Shown here: piece after piece, positions 60,008-64,000 of the stretch | Layout: the number at the start of each line of letters is the position of its first letter | How positions within the stretch are numbered: the stretch's first letter is position 1 | DNA from: Mycolicibacterium parafortuitum | GTDB taxonomy: Bacteria; Actinomycetota; Actinomycetes; Mycobacteriales; Mycobacteriaceae | Direction: 5' to 3' | Length of the DNA stretch: 64,000 nt | Assembly (NCBI RefSeq): GCF_002086815.1 | Contig: NZ_MVID01000031.1 | Span: forward strand, 17,552-81,551 | Position numbers and translations under genes: made by a program | Notes under the pieces: generated by a model | Told to the model about the DNA's origin: nothing | Database searches by the model: none | What the model saw: only the letters and a program-made list of their open reading frames with translations

Positions 60008-62253
60008 GGCCGAGCCCCAGCCATTTTCTCGATGCGAGCCGGCACGTGCTTGTGCCACGGCGTTCCGGCGTACGCGTCGCGCCAGCTACTCGCCGTCAGC
60101 GAGTTCGGCGCCACCCCCGGACGCTGCGCGGAGCCGTCGGCGTCGACGAAGTCGAGCCCGTACCCGTTCGGCAATGACACGTGCCCCGGCAGCATCGCGG
60201 CACTGACCTCGACCGTCGCCTCGGCGGTGCCTGCGGCGGTCGTGATCCGCACGCGGTCCCCATCGGCGAGTTCGAGTTCCCCGGCGTCCTCGACGCTGAT
60301 GCGTAGGGCCCCGTCGGTGTCGCGTTTGCGCCATCCGGGATCGCGGATGATGTCGTTGGCGGTGAATGCCCGCCGCTCGCCCGCCGACAACACGATCGGG
60401 AACTCGGCATCGGTGAGCCGGGTCGGTGCGTCCATGAGTCCGCGGAGTTCGGTGAGCATCTCGGGGATCTCGACCGCGATCTTGTGGTCCGGCCGGCCGA
60501 TCAGCGCGAAATCGTCGTCGTACTCGTGCACGGTGAACGTGACCCCGGAGCGACCCTCCAGGATCGCGGTGAACAATGCGTTGCCGTCGGCATGTCCGGC
60601 GCGGCGCACCGCGTCGGGATATGCCATCGCGGTCTTCTGTGCGAGTCCCCACAGCGCCGCGGCGCCCGACAACCCGTGGGGGAGCGCGGCCCCGAGCGTT
60701 TCGTAGAGCACGAACGGCAGCACCTTGTTCAGGTTGGGGTTGGCGGTGACCGCGGCCAGGAACGCGTTGGTGAACGCGGGCAGACCCTGGCCCGCCGCGG
60801 CGCGCAACGGTGCCAGCTCGGACTCGTCGACCACCCCCAGCGCGCGCGTCAGCCTCGCCCAGATCTCGGGTTCGGGCAGGGTGCCGGGCAGCGGTTCCAT
60901 CAGCGGATGGCGCAGGTGAAAGGTGTTGTGCGGGAACTCCAGATTGAAGAACGTCGCCTCGGCCTTCTCGAACTGACTCGCCGCGGGCAGCACGTAGTGC
61001 GCCAGCCGGGCGGTCTCGGTCATCGCGACGTCGATGACCACCAGCAGCTCCAGTGACGTCAGTGCCCTGGCGACGGTGCCGGAGTCCGCGATCGAGTGCG
61101 CGGGATTGCTGCTCTCGACGACCATCGCGCGGAACCGGGCGGGATGGTCGGTGAGGATCTCCTCGCCCACGACGTTGGCCGGTATCAGCCCGCCGATGAT
61201 CGGGGCGCCGGTCACCGGGGTACGACCGACCCCGCCGGTGCGGAACAGCGGGGCGAACGACGAATGCAGGTGTTGTCCGCCGCGTTTGGCGAAATTGCCG
61301 GTCAGGATCCACAGCATCTTGTTCAGGTACGAACACAGCGTGCTGTTCGGGGACTGCTGCACGCCGAGATCCTCGAACACCGCGACACTCTCGGCGGCCG
61401 CGATTCGGCGGACCGCGGTGCGCAACTGGAGCTCGTCGACACCGCAGCGGCGCGCGTACTCACCGACGGGGACCTCGGCGAGGGCTGCCCGCACGGCGTC
61501 GACCCCCGTCACGTGTTCGGCGAGAAACGTTTCGTTGCAGAGGTTTTCCTGCACGAGTACGGCGGCCATCGCCGCCAGGCACCATGCGTCGGTCCCGGGC
61601 TGCACCCGCAGGTGGAAGTCGGCCATCTTCGCGGTGTCGGTGACGACGGGGTCGATCACGATCATGGACCGCTGAGGATCCTTGGCGATCTCGTTGAGCA
61701 CGACCCGCGCCCGCGGGATGCTCTGCGACATCCACGGGTTCTTGCCGACGAACACCGACACCTCGGCGTGCGCGAACTCACCGCGGGTGTGGCCGCCGTA
61801 GAACTGCGCATCAACCCAGTGCTCGCCGGTCTTCTCCTGGGCCAGCGCGTTCGATCGGTGATGGGATCCGAGGGCTTTGAGGAAGGCGCCGCTGTAGGCG
61901 CCGCCGAGATGGTTGCCCTGGCCGCCCCCGCCGTAGTAGAGGATCTTGTCCCCGCCGTGCGCGGCCGCGATCGCCTGGAACCCCGCGGCGATCTCGGTCA
62001 CGGCGGTGTCCCAGTCGATCGGCTCATACGTCCCGTCGGGACGGCGGCGCATCGGGGAGGTAAGCCGGTTGCGGTTGTTCTGGTAGTGGTCGAGCTGCAG
62101 GGCCTTGTTGCACGTGTAACCCTGCGACGCGGGATGGAGCTTGTCGCCGCGGATCCGCGCGAGTCTGCGGTCCTCGACCTGAACGATGATGCCGCAGTTG
62201 CATTCACACAGGATGCAGGCGGTGGGCTGCCATTCCGGCCTCTGCTCGGTCAT
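60004..62253 (-). CDS. Molybdopterin oxidoreductase (formate dehydrogenase/nitrate reductase-like)
   Basis: 749 residues. The N-terminal [4Fe-4S] motif has Cys13, Cys16 and Cys20 plus a later cysteine in YTCNKAL; then the molybdopterin guanine dinucleotide domains (GGGGQGNHLGG, VGKNPWMSQS, VVESSNPAHS) and the C-terminal dinucleotide-binding barrel (LPNGYGLDF). No Tat signal is seen, so a cytoplasmic enzyme is likely. It transfers oxygen or hydride to or from an unknown substrate. ATG 62253 overlaps the stop of the TetR gene (ATGA), so both form one operon and the regulator probably responds to its substrate. Confidence 0.83.
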   Translation of the reverse strand: MTEQRPEWQPTACILCECNCGIIVQVEDRRLARIRGDKLHPASQGYTCNKALQLDHYQNNRNRLTSPMRRRPDGTYEPIDWDTAVTEIAAGFQAIAAAHGGDKILYYGGGGQGNHLGGAYSGAFLKALGSHHRSNALAQEKTGEHWVDAQFYGGHTRGEFAHAEVSVFVGKNPWMSQSIPRARVVLNEIAKDPQRSMIVIDPVVTDTAKMADFHLRVQPGTDAWCLAAMAAVLVQENLCNETFLAEHVTGVDAVRAALAEVPVGEYARRCGVDELQLRTAVRRIAAAESVAVFEDLGVQQSPNSTLCSYLNKMLWILTGNFAKRGGQHLHSSFAPLFRTGGVGRTPVTGAPIIGGLIPANVVGEEILTDHPARFRAMVVESSNPAHSIADSGTVARALTSLELLVVIDVAMTETARLAHYVLPAASQFEKAEATFFNLEFPHNTFHLRHPLMEPLPGTLPEPEIWARLTRALGVVDESELAPLRAAAGQGLPAFTNAFLAAVTANPNLNKVLPFVLYETLGAALPHGLSGAAALWGLAQKTAMAYPDAVRRAGHADGNALFTAILEGRSGVTFTVHEYDDDFALIGRPDHKIAVEIPEMLTELRGLMDAPTRLTDAEFPIVLSAGERRAFTANDIIRDPGWRKRDTDGALRISVEDAGELELADGDRVRITTAAGTAEATVEVSAAMLPGHVSLPNGYGLDFVDADGSAQRPGVAPNSLTASSWRDAYAGTPWHKHVPARIEKMAGARP

Positions 62254-62834
62254 CGAGATCCCTTGCGGGTCTTGGCGTCGATCACCGAGCGAAGCTGGTC
62301 CTGCACCCGATCCAGTGGTGTCACGTCGCGGGAGGCCCGGGCGACGACGATCGCCCCCTCGAACGAGGACAGCACGAGGGTCGCCAGCGCGGCCGCGTCC
62401 GGCTCGGCGACCCCGTCGCCGGCCAGCCGCCGCGCGATGATCTGCTGCCAGCGCTCGAACGCGGCCGCGGCGCGCTCGATCAACGGCCTCGCCTGCTCGG
62501 GCTTGTCCGGGTCCCCGGCTTCGACCGCGACCGCGACCACGGGGCAGCCCGCCCGGAACTCGGTGCGCTGCAACTCGTCCCGGTAGAAGTCGAAGAGCTC
62601 GTCGAGGACCTCGACGGCGGACGTCGCGCGCTCGAGTCGGTCGGCCATGAACTGGGCCGCATAGTCGACGGCCTCGCACAGCAGCTGCGTGCGCCCCCCG
62701 GGGAAGTAGTGATACGCCGATCCGCGAGGCGCTCCGCTGTGGGCGAGCACATCGGCGATCGCCGTCGGGTGTGCGCCGCGCTCGCGGATCAGCAGGGCAG
62801 CGGACACCACCATTCGCTCACGGGGACTCACCAT
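62250..62834 (-). CDS. TetR-family transcriptional regulator
   Basis: 194 residues. Helix-turn-helix at about 20-50 (AIADVLAHSGAPRGSAYHYFPGGRTQLL), the usual TetR pattern, then a helical ligand domain with CPVVAVAVEAGD like the YxaF/LmrA group. ATG 62834. It overlaps the downstream molybdopterin gene by four bases and is divergent from an AraC regulator. The 20-bp palindrome 25 bases upstream is its likely operator. Confidence 0.85.
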   Translation of the reverse strand: MVSPRERMVVSAALLIRERGAHPTAIADVLAHSGAPRGSAYHYFPGGRTQLLCEAVDYAAQFMADRLERATSAVEVLDELFDFYRDELQRTEFRAGCPVVAVAVEAGDPDKPEQARPLIERAAAAFERWQQIIARRLAGDGVAEPDAAALATLVLSSFEGAIVVARASRDVTPLDRVQDQLRSVIDAKTRKGSR

Positions 62835-62858
62835 CGACGTATCCCTTCGTCGCGCGAC

Positions 62859-62878
62859 TATGTATGGAACTCTACATA
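62859..62878. promoter_or_regulatory. TATGTA-N8-TACATA palindrome, candidate TetR operator
   Basis: Perfect 6-bp inverted repeat with an 8-base centre, 20 bp in all, between divergent tetR (62834) and araC (62915). This arrangement fits an autoregulated TetR controlling both directions. TACACT (62903-62908), 6 bases before the araC GTG, is the rightward -10 box. Confidence 0.55.
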
Positions 62879-62914
62879 ACGCACGCGCCCTCGTGGCCCT
62901 TCTACACTTTCTCT

Positions 62915-63337
62915 GTGCCCAATCCGCCGACGGAGCAGCGCCTGCGCGACCTTCGCCTCCTGTGCCGGGTGCGGGACCGGATCGACCGGGAGTTCGCCCA
63001 GCCGCTGGATGTGGCCGCGCTGGCCCGTGACGTCCACATGTCGACCGGGCACCTGTCACGGCAGTTCAAGGCCGCCTACGGTGAATCGCCGTACAGCTAC
63101 CTGATGACCCGCCGGATCGAGCGCGCGATGGCACTGCTGCGCCGCGGCGACCAGTCCGTCACCGAGGTGTGTTTCGCCGTCGGCTGTTCGTCGTTGGGCA
63201 CGTTCAGCACCCGGTTCACCGAGTTGGTCGGGGTCCCGCCGAGCGTGTACCGCAGGCAGGCCGGCGATGCGGCCGCCGGCATACCGTCGTGCGTGGCCAA
63301 GCAGATCACCAGACCGATCAGGAATCGAGAAGCCTGA
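62915..63337 (+). CDS. AraC-family transcriptional regulator (short form)
   Basis: 140 residues, consisting almost only of the AraC DNA-binding domain: two helix-turn-helix units (LDVAALARDVHMSTGHLSRQFKAAYG and VTEVCFAVGCSSLGTFSTRFTELVG) with PYSYLMTRRIERAMALL between. It lacks a sensor domain, as is normal for this short group. GTG 62915 is chosen because it begins VPNPPTEQRLRDL and follows TACACT by 6 bases (leaderless). The VOC protein 29 bases downstream is the likely target gene. Confidence 0.82.
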   Translation: MPNPPTEQRLRDLRLLCRVRDRIDREFAQPLDVAALARDVHMSTGHLSRQFKAAYGESPYSYLMTRRIERAMALLRRGDQSVTEVCFAVGCSSLGTFSTRFTELVGVPPSVYRRQAGDAAAGIPSCVAKQITRPIRNREA

Positions 63338-63365
63338 CCGTGTAAGCGCAATTAGCGTGACGGGC

Positions 63366-63776
63366 ATGGACATCACGATCAACACGAGCTTCCTGCCGCA
63401 CGCCGATCCCGAGGAATCCCTGGCCTTCTACCGCGATTCGCTGGGCTTCGAGGTGCGCAAGGACGTCGGCTACCGGGACATGCGCTGGATCACGGTCGGG
63501 CCGGCCGGGCACCCCGAGATGAACATCGTGCTGACCCCGCCCGCCGCCGATCCCGGCGTCACCGACGACGAGCGCCGGGTCATCACCGAGATGATGGCCA
63601 AAGGAACCTACGGCGGAATCATGTTCGCCACCGACGATCTCGATGCGTTGTTCGATCAGCTGCAGCGCAGCGGCGCCGACGTGATGCAGGAGCCGACCGA
63701 CCAGCCGTGGGGGGCACGCGACTGTGCCTTCCGTGACCCCGCGGGCAACACCAGCCGGATCCAGGAGATCGCCTGA
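63366..63776 (+). CDS. VOC-family (glyoxalase/bleomycin resistance-like) protein
   Basis: 136 residues with two beta-alpha-beta-beta-beta units: ADPEESLAFYRDSLGFEV at the start and ATDDLDALFDQLQRSGADVMQEPTDQPWGARDCAFRDPAGN at the end. The RDPAGN ending supplies the usual metal-binding/edge motif. Could be a dioxygenase, an isomerase or a binding protein. TAGCGT ends 7 bases before ATG 63366, so the gene may have its own leaderless promoter besides reading from araC. Confidence 0.82.
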   Translation: MDITINTSFLPHADPEESLAFYRDSLGFEVRKDVGYRDMRWITVGPAGHPEMNIVLTPPAADPGVTDDERRVITEMMAKGTYGGIMFATDDLDALFDQLQRSGADVMQEPTDQPWGARDCAFRDPAGNTSRIQEIA

Positions 63777-64000
63777 GTGGCCGATCGGGCAGACAGCCAC
63801 GACCTGATCCGACGCCGGCGCGAATTCTCATTCGCCGTCGCGGCGCTGAGCGGCGGTCGCGACGACGGACGAGCGTGCGGTTGACGATGTCGGCGTGGAG
63901 ATCTCCGCTGCGCGGCGACCTCCACGCCGAAATCAGGCCGACGGCCTAGGAGCCTGCTGAATTAGTGGGTTTCTGGTGTGGCGTCAGGCCGATGATCATG
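63777..64000. other. Right-end non-coding stretch with two hairpins
   Basis: 224 bases with no supported gene. Perfect 11-bp inverted arms at 63890-63900 and 63920-63930, and AGGCC-GAC-GGCCT at 63935-63947, may terminate the VOC transcript. The last ~50 bases (from TAGGAGCCTGCTGAATT) are less GC-rich and could be the edge of a mobile element, but too little is visible to call it. Confidence 0.4.

Noticed and set aside
57932..60058. 708-residue fusion of a repeat protein with the P450
   Set aside because: The upstream part is the antisense of the Ala-Pro repeat gene; GAGGAG before ATG 59185 defines the P450 start.
63945..64000. Possible left end of an insertion sequence
   Set aside because: Only about 50 bases are visible and no inverted repeat partner or transposase lies in the window.
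1..64000. CRISPR arrays, tRNA or rRNA genes, prophage or integration sites
   Set aside because: Searched by eye for spaced repeats, cloverleaf ends and integrase-like proteins; none was found.

Overview
The window is high-GC actinobacterial DNA and looks mycobacterial, most likely a rapid-growing Mycolicibacterium-type species. The reasons are a MAS/Pks2-type polyketide synthase beside a fatty-acyl-AMP ligase, Rv1524/Rv1526c-like glycosyltransferases, an LpqH-type lipoprotein, a CYP125-type P450, and many starts where a TANNNT box lies 6 to 8 bases before the start codon (leaderless mRNA). I found no tRNA, rRNA, CRISPR array or complete transposon. Family and motif calls were made by eye from the translations; no database search was run.

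Left part (1-28.9 kb), tailoring and export: the end of an MFS exporter, a condensation/Pap-like acyltransferase, a PAPS-type sulfotransferase, a glycosyltransferase, a three-gene Drr-type ABC exporter, a TylF-type O-methyltransferase, two Gfo/Idh/MocA oxidoreductases around an alpha/beta hydrolase, a GMC oxidoreductase, five more glycosyltransferases, two CmcI/rhamnosyl O-methyltransferase-like proteins, a UDP-sugar 6-dehydrogenase next to a UXS-like SDR, another SDR epimerase, two membrane-anchored methyltransferase paralogs, a DUF2505 protein and a further methyltransferase.

Core (29.1-55.5 kb), assembly: MbtH, NRPS1 (C-A-T-E), NRPS2 (C-A-T-C-A-T-C-A-T-E-C-T), then divergently a reducing PKS (KS-AT-DH-ER-KR-ACP) with an ICMT-like methyltransferase overlapping its 3' end, and a FAAL. 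The simplest reading is that FAAL and PKS build a long, probably methyl-branched acyl chain. The first condensation domain puts it on a Thr-like residue, and a tetrapeptide of pattern D-Thr-like / X / Y / D-Thr-like is assembled. Glycosyltransferases, methyltransferases, an acyltransferase and a sulfotransferase then decorate it, and DrrABC and/or the MFS protein export it. The set resembles the mycobacterial glycopeptidolipid (GPL) locus in parts, but the peptide assembly line differs: there is no reductase or thioesterase, and it ends in a condensation-carrier pair whose adenylation domain is missing. I regard this as a candidate uncharacterised (glyco)lipopeptide pathway.

Control: a recurring element, TTGACGC-N4-GTWA, lies upstream of about eight cluster genes, mostly in divergent intergenic gaps. 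Two tandem GTGAC-N4-GTCAC palindromes overlap the predicted -35 box of the mbtH-NRPS operon. A 22-codon leader ORF is coupled to the PKS start.

Right part (55.5-64 kb), ordinary flanking genes: LpqH-like lipoprotein, AhpD-like protein, XRE/MmyB regulator, small membrane protein, CYP125-like P450, a secreted Ala-Pro protein with a 27-bp tandem repeat, a molybdopterin oxidoreductase with its TetR regulator, an AraC regulator and a VOC protein.
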